Source: Primulina eburnea (lineage: Eukaryota; Streptophyta; Magnoliopsida; Lamiales; Gesneriaceae). Taken from it: a stretch of 64,000 nucleotides of DNA. The notes under the pieces are model-generated. The model made no database searches, had not been told where the DNA came from, and saw nothing but the letters and a program-made list of their open reading frames with translations. Both the position numbers and the translations under genes were made by a program. Numbering within the stretch: the first letter of the stretch is position 1; the number at the start of each line of letters is the position of its first letter. Location of the stretch: positions 23,866,069 through 23,930,068 of the forward strand of contig NC_133104.1 in the NCBI RefSeq assembly GCF_022965805.1. The letters run 5' to 3'. Shown piece by piece: positions 35,750 through 45,920 of the stretch.

Positions 35750-36290
35750 TGATGCTTACTCACCCCTTACTAACCCTAAGCATGGAGCATGACATCCGTG
35801 CTGAGAAGGCCCATCTTCGGGGATTGGGCCCCAATCACAAGCTCTTCAAAGGTGTTGCCCGGGTTCTCACAGTAAGTATCTCTATCTTGCATTTTGTCTA
35901 TCTTTTTAATAATAATTTTTCTAACTTCCTTCTTATTTATGCAGGGACTTCAAAATTAGTTGTTTCTTATGAAGATGTTTCTATTCTAGCCAGAAGGGAG
36001 GTATGTCAGGCCCGAGATGCCATCGAACTCCATGGATAAATTAAGGATGAATTGGACAAAGCCAGCCAGCTTCATGAGGAAGAAGAGTTCAGGATGAGAA
36101 CCGCCAAGGTGGTAGCCCACCAACAGATGGAGGAGTCCCAGATGGAGCTGAGGCGGACTCAAGTGGAGGCTGAGGTCTCCTAAAGGAGATTGGAGGAAGA
36201 GCTTGAGGCTTCCCAAGTTCAGGCTAGATTGGTGCCGGAGAAACCAGAGGCTTCCTTAACCTAGGCAAATGAGGCAGTGGCTGCTAGGCT
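35750..36290 (+). pseudogene. Coiled-coil ORF of a non-autonomous retroelement, 3' part
   Basis: A plus-strand frame with MEHDIRAEKAHLRGLGPNHK ends at a splice-donor-like ACAGTAAGTATC (about 35871). After a TATGCAG acceptor at about 35944 it continues in compatible phase (GTSKLVVSYEDVSILARREV). The following stretch is rich in E, Q, R and A (KASQLHEEEEFRMRTAKVVA) and would form a coiled coil. It is interrupted by TAA at about 36036-36041 and further stops. The tone matches the fragment at 31.65-31.83 kb; I infer one element split by the solo LTR. Confidence 0.45.
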
Positions 36291-36309
36291 GGCAAAAAAC
36301 CCAAAATTC

Positions 36310-38081
36310 TCGACCCTGCTCGATTCCCATCCCATTCCCTTCCCGCAAATTTCCCGACCCGCAGGTTCAGAATTTTTCCCGTCCTGATTTATTTTTCCCG
36401 TAGGGTATATAGCTCATTCTATAACCTCTCAAAAATCTCTCATAACATAAATAAAAGACGTAAAAATATCTTCAACATTACTTAAAATCATAAATAATAA
36501 CTAGTACGAAAAACTAGCGTCGGTCCTCAGGTTATGTGTACCTTCAGTCCAGCAAAGTCAACCACCAAGACCTCCATTATCATATTCATAATCAATATCA
36601 CCTGCATCAATCACACCTAGTGAGTCTAAAGACTCAACACGTCATATTCTTGATAACGAGTAATACGTAATACAGTTAACATATAACAGTGAAAAATAAT
36701 TCTACTTAAAATATCGTTTTCATGAAGATGCATAAACATAAACATATTCGTACATATTTTCATGATGCATAAAATTTTTAAATAAAAATATTTTCATAAT
36801 CTTATGATAAACATTTTCATATAAACATAAAAATATTCATATACATATTCATATCAACATATTCATGTCCTCATATTCATATTCATATTAACATATTCAT
36901 ATTCATGTTCGTGTATGTTGAATTCATATCGTGATTGAGACTCGTATTCTTAAACGTAGTGGGCGATGGATCCATCTACATGTAACCACATTACTGGGAG
37001 GCGGGGATACCAGCGACACTCTCACCCGTCAACTGAGCCTTGGAAAATGTATTAACATATTCCTAATCGTATCACGTATTCGTATTCGTATTCGTATCCA
37101 AGGAAACACGATCGTCGGGCTCCCACTGAGACCATAACCCTCACGATATCTCCAACATGTAGTAGTCACAATCCTTCACATCCTTCAACATGTCGTATTT
37201 CCATCACTTACTAAAAAAATGCATATAATATCATTTTATTTTGAAACCAAGCATGCAACATATATTTTCAATGTCTGATTTAAACCTTAATAATTCATGA
37301 ACATTAAAAACAATCATATTTCGACATATAAAATTTCATAAACATCCATAATCACTGAAAATAATCATATTAGCATAAAAATATCATTTAGGACACTGCC
37401 ATGACATTTACTAATTTTTAGGTGTAAAAAGACTGTTTTACCCCTGGACGTAAAATTTCACGTTTTTGACATTTTCTTAATTTCATTGACTCTAACATGC
37501 CCAAAATAATTATTTAAGCCTACATGAATTTTCTCATATTTTTATTTAGCATAATACGAGGACTTTTAAACAAATCTTTAAATGTGACGTATTAATGCAT
37601 TTTAATCTCGAATTAAACCAAACATTAATATAAAATTCCCAAATTTAAAACTTAGACTTATAATAATAATTTAAGTTTAAACCTAATTTTTCAGAATTTT
37701 ATAAAGCTTAAAACTAGGCTTTTTAATTAACTCGTTAATTGGCGTTTAGTGCGGCGATTAAATTCTAAATAAATCCAAAACTCGTTATTTTGATCCCAAA
37801 TTTTAAACATAACATTTTTAAGATTTATTCTACCCTTCCAAGTCATGAGCCACTCCTGTGGACCCATGGATTCAATTTTAGTCTTTTAATTTTCGTTTTT
37901 GACACCCTACCGAGCGCACCGAGCCATCTCCTAATTTACTCGAGCCACGCCCGAGCCACCTTGAGCCAAAACCTAGCCAACCCACCTAGGGACCCTACTG
38001 ACCAAGCCCAGACCGAAAAAAAGCCCTGGCCCGACCAAAAACTTGCTGGAAACTCACCCCAATTTCTGCACGATTCAAGCG
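36310..38081 (-). mobile_element. Truncated chromovirus-type LTR fragment
   Basis: No coding region. Blocks such as CACCTAGTGAGTCTAAAGACTC and the sequence around 36510-36670 match the LTRs at 8718 and 32199. A CATATTCATAT-rich stretch lies at 36820-36930. The fragment ends at the Cassandra element and does not continue beyond it. Confidence 0.5.
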
Positions 38082-38295
38082 TGAGACTGGCCCGGGGCCG
38101 AAGAGGGCGTGTGGTGATGTCGGTTCCATGAAGTGGCACGAACAATGAGCGGCTCCTGGCAGGCTTCTAGGTGGAGGGAACATGAATGAACCGTTCTTAC
38201 ACCGGAAGGAGAGGGATTCCAAGACTGTTCAATGTAATGGACTGTACAGTTGAAGATGGCTTAAAAGATTTGATTGGTACTACTCATATCACGAA

Positions 38296-38406
38296 GGTGC
38301 ATCTTCTTTTCGGTAGCCATCACATAAGAACTCCAAAGTTAAGCGAGCTTGACTTGGGGCAATTCTATGATGGGTGACCTCCTGGGAAGTTTCCTAGAGT
38401 GCATGT
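38296..38406 (+). repeat. 5S rRNA-like segment in the Cassandra 5' LTR
   Basis: Contains ACTCCAAAGTTAAGCGAGCTT (A-box region, about 38330-38350) and GATGGGTGACCTCCTGGGAAG (C-box region, 38369-38389), the 5S internal promoter. The 5' part is diverged from plant 5S. It is not a functional 5S gene but may support pol III transcription of the element. Confidence 0.9.
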
Positions 38407-38481
38407 GAGTGAGGACATAAGCAGGCTGAAAAGACTCGTCTTGGTACAGTGAGGACAATCGTCAAATCTGGGGGTTACAAG

Positions 38482-38494
38482 TGGTATCAGAGCC
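38482..38494 (+). promoter_or_regulatory. Primer-binding site (initiator tRNA-Met), Cassandra
   Basis: TGGTATCAGAGCC, two bases after the 5' LTR end TTACA. Confidence 0.92.
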
Positions 38495-38762
38495 AGGTTC
38501 TCTCCGAGTACGGTGTGGTTCGAGGATGAACCAAGCGGAAGCTGGTGGGCATGTGAGGCCCGGGGCCGAAGAGAGCGGGGGTGATCGCTGGTGCCATGAG
38601 GTGGCACGGACAATGAGCGGCTCCTGGCAGGCTTCTAGGTGGAGGGAACATGAATGAACCGTTCTTACACCGGAAGGAGAGGGATTCCGAGACTGTTCAA
38701 TGTATGGACTGTACAGTTGAAGATGGCTTAAAAGATTTGATTGGTACTACTCATATCACGAA

Positions 38763-38873
38763 GGTGCATCTTCTTTTCGGTAGCAATCACATAAGAACTC
38801 CAAAGTTAAGCGTACTTGACTTGGGGCAATTCTTAGATGGGTGACCTCCTGGGAAGTTTCCTAGGGTGCGTGT
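38763..38873 (+). repeat. 5S rRNA-like segment in the Cassandra 3' LTR
   Basis: Second copy, with AGTTAAGCGTACTT (38804-38817) and GATGGGTGACCTCCTGGGAAG (38836-38856). Its A-box neighbourhood is slightly closer to plant 5S (GCGTACTTG) than the 5' copy. Confidence 0.9.
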
Positions 38874-38947
38874 GAGTGAGGACATAAGCACGCTGAAAAG
38901 ACTCGTCTTGGTACAGTGAGGACAGTCGTCAAATCTGGGGCGTTACA

Positions 38948-39885
38948 AGTGTACTTGCTATTTTGTTGTGTTGCAGGATTGATTTTCCTATATTTGAGTA
39001 TTTGACCACTGAATTATAGGTCTCGAGAGATTTTAAAAAAAAAATCGGGATATCACATCCCCACCCGACAGGATCCCGAATGTTCGGGATCCTGAACATT
39101 CGGGTCCCTACACTTGTCATGTTCAGGATCGGGGAAAAAAAAGATTCTCAATTTTTATCATGAAATTACAAAACCTATTCTATATTCTTCGAGATCTCAG
39201 ACCCGGCAGCATTAGTGTCCTTCTCTCCTGCCCCTTCCATCATCTACGTTCGGGATCGAGTTGATGTCCCGATTGAAATCCGGGAAGTCCTCCTTATCAG
39301 CCGGAAGAAGACCGGACTTTTCAAACTGTTCCTTTCACTTGTCGAAGCTGGCCTGGAATAAAGAATAAGTTTTATCTTCGACGACCAGTTTGAACTCCTT
39401 AGACATGAGAGAGGAAGTCTGTCATTCCTCCTCGAACAACAGTTGGGCCCCCAGGGCAGCCAATAGAGGTGGGATCGGGGCCCTGTGCCTCCCAGATAAG
39501 ATAAAATACCGGGACCTCATGATTCCCAAACTTGATAAGATAAAATGTCGGGGCCTCATGCCTCCCAAACTTTAGATAAGATGTTTGGAGGCTTCATACA
39601 TCCTAGACTTAATAAGATAAAATACATGGGCCTGATGCCTCCCGTGCTTTAGATAAGGTGTTAGGGCCTAATATCTCCCTGACTCAGTAAGATAATATGT
39701 TGGGACCTGATGCCTTCCGGGCTTTAGATAAGATTTCGATGGAAGGGGATCGGTTAAGGTGACCGCTTGCGCAATGGAAGTTTCAAAATTATTTTTCTAT
39801 CAAGAAAATCGATCACTCTAAACTATAGTGTGTAGAAAATACAAGAAAACACAAAATGACATTCATAGGATGTTTTAAGATTTTA
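38948..39885. other. Retroelement relics and degenerate tandem repeats
   Basis: A near-perfect 22-bp palindrome lies at 39071-39092. A minus-strand relic at about 39395-39200 reads MSKEFKLVVEDKTYSLFQAS after a stop-rich start and looks like part of a gag-like coiled-coil ORF. From 39480 to 39735 a degenerate tandem repeat alternates CCTGATGCCTCCC-like and TTTAGATAAGAT-like words with a period of roughly 40-80 bp. No intact gene. Confidence 0.45.
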
Positions 39886-40308
39886 CCTATTGTTTCGACT
39901 TTGATTGTTGCACTCCCAAGAGAAGGTTGTCCACAAATAGTATAATTCGGTGAGTCCGAATATCGTATCCACTGGGAAGCTAAGGTAATTACAAGTCCAC
40001 TGCAATGTCTTTTTGTTTTTGTATTTTTTTTTTTTGTATTTTTTTAATGGTTTGAATCTTTAATTGGTAATTTTTAATTGTTCAAATTTTAATTTAAGTA
40101 GTTGAGATTAAAGGATCCACTCTTGGTATTTTAATAAAGTTAACATTAATGAAAATTATTGAAAGCCACATAATAAAATGGTTCCAATATATATTAAATA
40201 ATCATATTTTTATTATGTTATATATTATTATCTTATAAGTATATAATATATACCAAAACTTGTAAATGTTGTCAAGTATTTATTGTGCTATATATAAATT
40301 TGTAAACA

Positions 40309-40560
40309 ATAAATCAAGGTTCCCACTTTAAAAGGTTGGTAAACCAAACAAACATTTAAATGGTACCAACAAATTAATATTATGATATTAATATATAATA
40401 AATCAAGGCATCCACTTTAAATGGTTGGTAAAACCAAACAAACATTTAAATGGTACCAATAAATTAATATTATGATATATTCATATATAATAAATCAAGG
40501 CATCCACTTTAAATGGTTGGTAATACCAAACTAACATTTAAATGGCTCCAAGAATTGAGT
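40309..40560 (-). repeat. Tandem repeat of about 90 bp in the Athila LTR, three copies
   Basis: Units begin ATAAATCAAGG at 40309, 40398 and 40490 (spacing 89 and 92) and contain ACTTTAAATGGTTGGTAA and ACATTTAAATGG. The 5' LTR has only two, from about 62541 and 62632. Confidence 0.88.
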
Positions 40561-40954
40561 GTAACATATACCAACAATAAATCAAAACTCCCACTTATAA
40601 ATAGGGTATAATAATACTTAAATAAATAAATATAACATAAACAATAAATAATGATTAAATAATATAAAACATAGATTCTTACTTTTTAATAACCTTATTA
40701 TCATGCCAATAGTTTCACCTTTTCAGCTCAACTTTGGGAAGTTAGCTACTCATTATTCAAAGTGTAAAACTTTGAATATGAATTTAACATGCTAATTATA
40801 TTTAAATGAAGAAATAAAGGAAAAACAAAGAGAGAAATATTGTTGTGGGGACCCGGACGCTAATCATTTTCTTAATCATCTTTGGGATTTAATTATCAAT
40901 TAATATAAAACAGGGTCTAAAAATTTTTCTTTTTAAAGTACAAGTGCGGAAGGT

Positions 40955-41279
40955 CACTACAAGAAAAGTGGGTTTCCGCGGCGTGCAATATGCGCCGCGA
41001 AATTGCACGCTGCGACGCACGCTGTAAAGTTGAAAGCCGTCTTAAGTTTGACACTATTGACGGCGTGCGATTTACGCTATGGTTTAGTCTACTAACGGCG
41101 TGCAGAGTATGCGCAGATATTACTTTCCGCAGCGTGCTTTTGATGCACGCCGTTATTTCTGTAAGTACAACAATATTAACAGCGCACATATTATGCACGC
41201 CGTTAAAAGCACTATTCGCAGCGTGCTTTTAATGCACGCTGTTGATAACGTGCTGAAGAAAATCATTTTTCTTGTAGTG
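40955..41279. mobile_element. CACTA MITE, 325 bp
   Basis: Perfect terminal inverted repeat CACTACAAGAAAA at both ends and a 3-bp target duplication GGT (40952-40954 and 41280-41282), both CACTA hallmarks. The interior has repeated GCGTGCNNTATGCGC- and GCACGCCGTT-like words in both orientations. The two related LTRs at about 49500 and 57722 read GCGGAAGGTAATGG across the site, giving the uninterrupted target. Confidence 0.95.
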
Positions 41280-43018
41280 GGTAATGGCATCAATCTAATA
41301 TACATCTCAGTATAAAAGTACAATAATGTACAATACTCACTCAAACTAATCTAAGGTTTAACTACTAAATTTCAAGTATTAAACTAAGTCTACAATAAGT
41401 CCGGAATCACCACTCTAAACTCGTCTTCTCTCGTCATCTTCTTGACCCCGATCTTGTCCCACCTGTTGTCATGCACACATACAAACAAGACAACAGCCGG
41501 ATAACTCCGGTGAGAATAAATCCCAGTATAAACAATGTATACATGGAATTAACTGAATTAACATAGAAGCATGCATTATATCTTTGCACATGTATCTAAA
41601 ATCAAACAACATGTATCAATATTAATCTGTAAATAAAACATGAATCGTACTCTACGAAACATAATCAATACAGGTCTGTAAATCAAATCTAGTCTCAATA
41701 TCTAGGACTCAACTCATCTCTCATTCTAATCTAGGGATCCCAGTGAATAGGAATGTAACAAATCTCCCACCTATCTCTTACATTCGGGGTGGTTGAAATT
41801 GATACGTTTCTATTTACGGACTTGGCCCTCGCTGTATCGAATATCTATGATAAGAGCTACTCTACTCATAATCACATCGATACGACCAAACGTCCGGTGT
41901 CTTGGAGTATCTACCAAGACTATACCTAGTCTGACAATGTGCAATGGGTCAGTGACGTCTCTGTCATAGTCTGGCCCCTCTGTCAGTGACTCTTATTCAA
42001 TAGCTCTCCGCTTTCTACTTCATATCTCAGTAGAATAAACATAATCATTAAAACATAAAGGTATAAAATCAATACCATACAAGTATGTGGTTTAGGGAAA
42101 CTCGAGTAGAATCTAACTCAAGTCGATCTCCCAATAAACATCAATTTATACATTTCTCTTCGCGATCTGATGAAGACGAAGTCTCGTATCCCAATCTGTC
42201 CATATCCAAACCTGATAATGACAATCATATAAATACCATATCAGTATATAACTCAATTCGAGACATGTTCTGATCAATACTCCAATCGGTACACAATCTG
42301 ATCAATGTCAACGATATAACAATGAATCTCAATCAATCTACATCAACTGATGTTTCGACAGCATATCAATACAGTCTTGTAATCCCGTTAATCTCAACAT
42401 CACAGATGTCACATCCAAATTCATAATCAATACCATATCATCATTCTTCTAATTCCAGTATATCAATATCTATCAATTTCAACTCAAGAGATGCTGGAAT
42501 TCATAACACAGACATACGGTATAATTTCTTCGATCTGATTTCACAAATATACTGAATAATCTATCCAGAACACATAAGAATAATCATCTCTCTATTCTTG
42601 AATCAAGAACAATACAAATCTAAGGTTCAATCTCAATCAATATATTTCGAAATTCATAACAATTGTATAAACAGTCTATTCGTCAATCTGACTTCGATTA
42701 TACAATACTTACGGTAGTAGAAACACCATATCTGAATTAAATTCAGTTCTGACAACATAATATTTCCAAAATATCTCAAAACGTGATAAAACTTACGTCT
42801 TTGTGTAGCCCGTAGAAAGAGGAATACGATACTGCTTTCTGATTCAAATTCTGATACACGGATATCTCAAAATCCTAATTTACATCAATGGAAAGCTCTA
42901 AAGAGAGGCTTGAGAGGAAACTCACGATTTCTTCTTCTGAAATCATGAGAATCAGATGCATATATATATATAGCTCAGTTGCATGGCAAACAAAAGGCTA
43001 AAACTTCATACTGCACGT

Positions 43019-43190
43019 TGCACCGCGGGTGCGCTCTGATTATTACAGCGGGTGCGCTCTGTCTACTGTAGCCACACCGCGGGTGCGCTCTGTCTGGCAC
43101 CGCGGGTGCGGTGTTGCTACTGTAAAAATACTCCACCTTACTGCCACTCCACCACGAGTGCGGTCTCTTCCTCACCGCGGGTGCGGTCCA
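43019..43190 (-). repeat. GC-rich CACCGCGGGTGCG cassette
   Basis: Six units of CACCGCGGGTGCGCTCTG or CACCGCGGGTGCGGT and variants, lying about 80-250 bp from the U3 start of the solo LTR (which runs on the minus strand). CCGCGG is palindromic. Confidence 0.9.
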
Positions 43191-43901
43191 TCAATTTTCA
43201 AAATTCAAATTTTCTGTCCATGCAACATCTCATAATCTTGTCTTATCAATTCTATAATTCTTGGGCATTACAATTATGGACTCAAAGGTTTGTTCATAAA
43301 ATGACTGATATCTCAATAAATTACAATGCACCCCTATTTATAGCCAAATTTGGGAAGACAACCATAAATAAAATATTATTTTTTATACATAAGTCTTCAT
43401 TGGTCTTCCAAGAAATTAATATTTTAATACACATCACTTTTGAAAATCTTCCCATCCGAATTTTCTTCTCCACATAAAAACAAATATGTAGATATCTGAG
43501 TTGTTTGAATTGTGGTATTTTTTTTAACCTTTTGACCAAGTAATTTGAGAGATATGGTTAAAATACTAGAGCATGGTAAAACTGTCACTTCTTTGGTAAC
43601 TTTAGTTGTTGCTTAATTTGATCCCATTTGTGAGAAGATTTTTATCTCATGCTTGCCACCAATATTGTAGATATTAACATCAAATTTCTACAGGTCCAAG
43701 AATCATCTTAATCCATTTGCAACGCCAAGTTTATTCTTGTTTTATCGAACCTGTAAAAAATAGTAAAAACTTATAATTACACAACAACTTATATTTTATA
43801 CAATTTATTATAAAACATATAATATTTAAACATTTAATAAAAAAAACTATATATTTATATTATAAAAAATTTAATTAATATACAATTTTTTATCTTTATC
43901 A

Positions 43902-45122
43902 CACTCCCAACGAGCTTATTGTTAGTCCATAGCAATTTAAGCGTTAATATCAACAAAAAACATATTGATTAATTTAAATAGAAATGTAATCAGAACTATC
44001 CAACTGTTTAAATTAAATTTGAAAACTGTCAAAGTAATATCAAGATCATTATAATTATAATTTATGAAATAATCTGAACTGATCAATTCACAGCTTATTT
44101 TCAGGTAGTTAAATGTACATGGCCTTCAGAAATTCCTAGTAAGAGTCTCAACTCCATATCCTCACAGGTTAATAAGTGTTTCAATTTATGGGAATGATTT
44201 CTCCCATGGAGTTAGAATACAGATAAATGCTCAGGAAAATGGTTTACAGAATGCAGATAGACAAACGAGCCAAACTAATCAAAACATAAGAAATCCATTG
44301 ATTCAAAATCCAGTTGTTCTTATTATATATTTTTTTCTTGATTTTTTTTTTCTTTTACATCATGGAATCAGACTAAGTTTATGCTTCTTGACCACATATT
44401 TATTTAATTTTTACAATGTATTTCTCTCTTTCTTTCTTTTTTTTTTCTTTTTTTATTTGTATTTTTATGAGAGATAAATGGGTCGCAGCATATAACTTAA
44501 AAATTACATAGATCTTCAACATCTTTCTTTTTTTTTCTTTTTTTTCTTTTTCAGGAAATATCAATTTTTTTTCAAAATAAGAACACAAGATCTAAACAAT
44601 AGATAGCCTCTCTGATGATTAATAAAGGCTCGCAAACTGTTTTCTCAATCCTCTCCACTCACTCAAAAAATATGTGTGTGTTTAAAAATTTTAGGCACTC
44701 TTATCAGGTATATCTTGGGACATATACTTTAATAACTGATTTTATCACAATGGTTAATCATTCAAAAAGATTTCATAAATCATATTTTTATAGTGATCAA
44801 AATATTAAAATTGACTTTTTTTTTCAAAAAAAAATTTAAACATCCTTAGATAGCTTAATACAATTTCAAATCTAAACCTTTCAAACATGTAAGGTATGAT
44901 ACTCTTGCAAAATTACTAAGATACAAACAATAAACATGTTTTTATTTTAAAATAATTTTTTTTTTTAATTTTTAAGTTTGTTCTCCCCCCAATCAGAATA
45001 TGAAATTGTTCCTAATGTCAAAATAACTATTAATAAAGAGCACATAATGAAAGAGATATCACCTGAAATTTTATTGAAGATAACAAACTGAAACAAACGC
45101 AAACCAATCCACGATTTTTGAA
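43902..45122 (-). other. Noncoding stretch between the LOG-like gene and the 3' LTR
   Basis: No ORF. It holds the polypurine tract next to the LTR (GTTGGGAGTG on the minus strand, about 43902-43911). A-rich tracts on the minus strand lie at 44430-44460, 44525-44555 and around 44820 and 44960; any of these could be a relic of a polyadenylated captured transcript, but this cannot be shown here. Confidence 0.5.
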
Positions 45123-45761
45123 TCAATGATCCAACTTTCTTTTCTTACTGCTTGATTGCGACCAATTAATATTTGTTATCATCGGATTAGGCTTATGAAC
45201 AAAAGCTTCCAGATCATCAATTAATTGGTCGGCATTCGAAGCACATATGAGCATCCGTCGTGAATTTTCTGAAATGAAATTTTGTTCCACAGCTTTATCA
45301 ATAAATGTCAACAAACTGTCATAATAATTATTGTTATTCAACAGGCCCACAGATTTATTATGGATATTAAGTTGAGCCCAAGAAACAGTGTGAAAAATTT
45401 CTTCTAATGTACCAAAACCACCTGGTAGTGCGATAAAAGCATCAGAAATTTCAATCATTTTGGTGATTCTTTCATACATAGAAGAAACTTTTAATTTCTC
45501 CCCAATCGTAACACCTGTAATATTTCCTTCAGCTAAAGCTGTAGGAATAATACATAAAACCTGACTACCTCAAAGATGCGTAGATGTTGAAACAGATCTC
45601 ATTAACCCAATATTACCTCCCCCATATACCAAGTGAATTTTTCTCTCAGCCAATATCTTTCCAAGATTATTCGCTGCTTCTACAAATACTTCATTTTTTC
45701 CAGAACTCGACCCACAAAATACACAAATATTTTTCAATGTTTGTGCAGAGGATCCAACCAT
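45123..45761 (-). pseudogene. Captured LOG-family gene (cytokinin-activating phosphoribohydrolase-like), intronless
   Basis: LOG enzymes release active cytokinin base from its riboside 5'-monophosphate. A 212-codon frame runs from [20 protein letters not shown] to SSKKRKLDH, the full family length, with one TGA at codon 64 (45570-45572). Family motifs: FCGSSSG (15-21), [11 protein letters not shown] (44-54), PGGFGTLEE (113-121; consensus PGGxGTxxE), WAQLNIHNKSVGLLN (128-142). The MHxRKxxM motif reads MYERITKM, so the arginine is kept but the histidine and lysine are changed. The KKRK tail is unusual. Plant LOG genes normally have several introns; this has none. It lies on the element's sense strand between integrase and 3' LTR, where Athila carries an env-like ORF. 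A TTTTCGCAG acceptor-like site ends 20 bp before the ATG. The codon-64 stop means the full protein is not made unless read through. Confidence 0.9.
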
Positions 45762-45920
45762 TTTTTTACTTTCTTTTTTGTCTGCGAAAATAGAGAGAAA
45801 GATGAGAGATTTTATGGGGTAATATGTTATCATGACAAAACTATGGGTCATAGCTGTAAGCAGAATAACAATAAAAATAATAATGACACACATACATATA
45901 AACAGTAGTGTGATTGTGGC

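Larger units (their letters stand above)
38082..38947 (+). mobile_element. Cassandra-type TRIM retrotransposon
   Basis: Miniature LTR retrotransposon of about 866 bp: LTR 38082-38479, a two-base gap, primer-binding site TGGTATCAGAGCC (38482-38494), a short noncoding interior, LTR 38552-38947. The LTRs are nearly identical and each contains a 5S rRNA-like block. It has no coding capacity, so it depends on enzymes from other elements. The 5' LTR start is slightly altered, and no clear target duplication is left. Confidence 0.93.
40841..43272 (-). mobile_element. Solo chromovirus LTR nested in the Athila LTR
   Basis: Plus-strand ends TGTTGTGGGGACCCGG and GGGCATTACA, the same as the LTRs at 49406 and 57633. 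The shared backbone includes CACCTGTTGTCATGCACACA and AGCCGGATAACTCCGGTGAG. Comparison with 62985-63000 shows it as an insertion. The flanking pentamers AATAT and ATTAT differ at one position, so the target duplication is imperfect. It contains a CACTA MITE (40955-41279) and a different GC-rich cassette (43019-43190). Confidence 0.85.
39891..43901 (-). repeat. 3' LTR of the Athila element, split by a solo LTR
   Basis: Matches 62130-63611 as 39891-40840 plus 43273-43901. The plus-strand ends are TGTTTCGACTTTG and CTTTATCA. It carries three tandem 90-bp units (40309-40560) against two in the partner, and the intervening 40841-43272 is foreign. Confidence 0.92.

Noticed and set aside
38296..38406. 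Functional 5S rRNA gene
   Set aside because: The block lies within an LTR of a TRIM, occurs again in the second LTR, and its 5' part is too diverged from plant 5S rRNA.
38947..38952. Target duplication for the Cassandra element
   Set aside because: AGTGT after the 3' LTR does not match the bases before the 5' LTR, whatever start is chosen within a few bases.
45123..45761. LOG as a resident single-copy host gene
   Set aside because: It is intronless, on the sense strand of the Athila element, inside its LTRs and between integrase and the polypurine tract; a captured copy explains this better.
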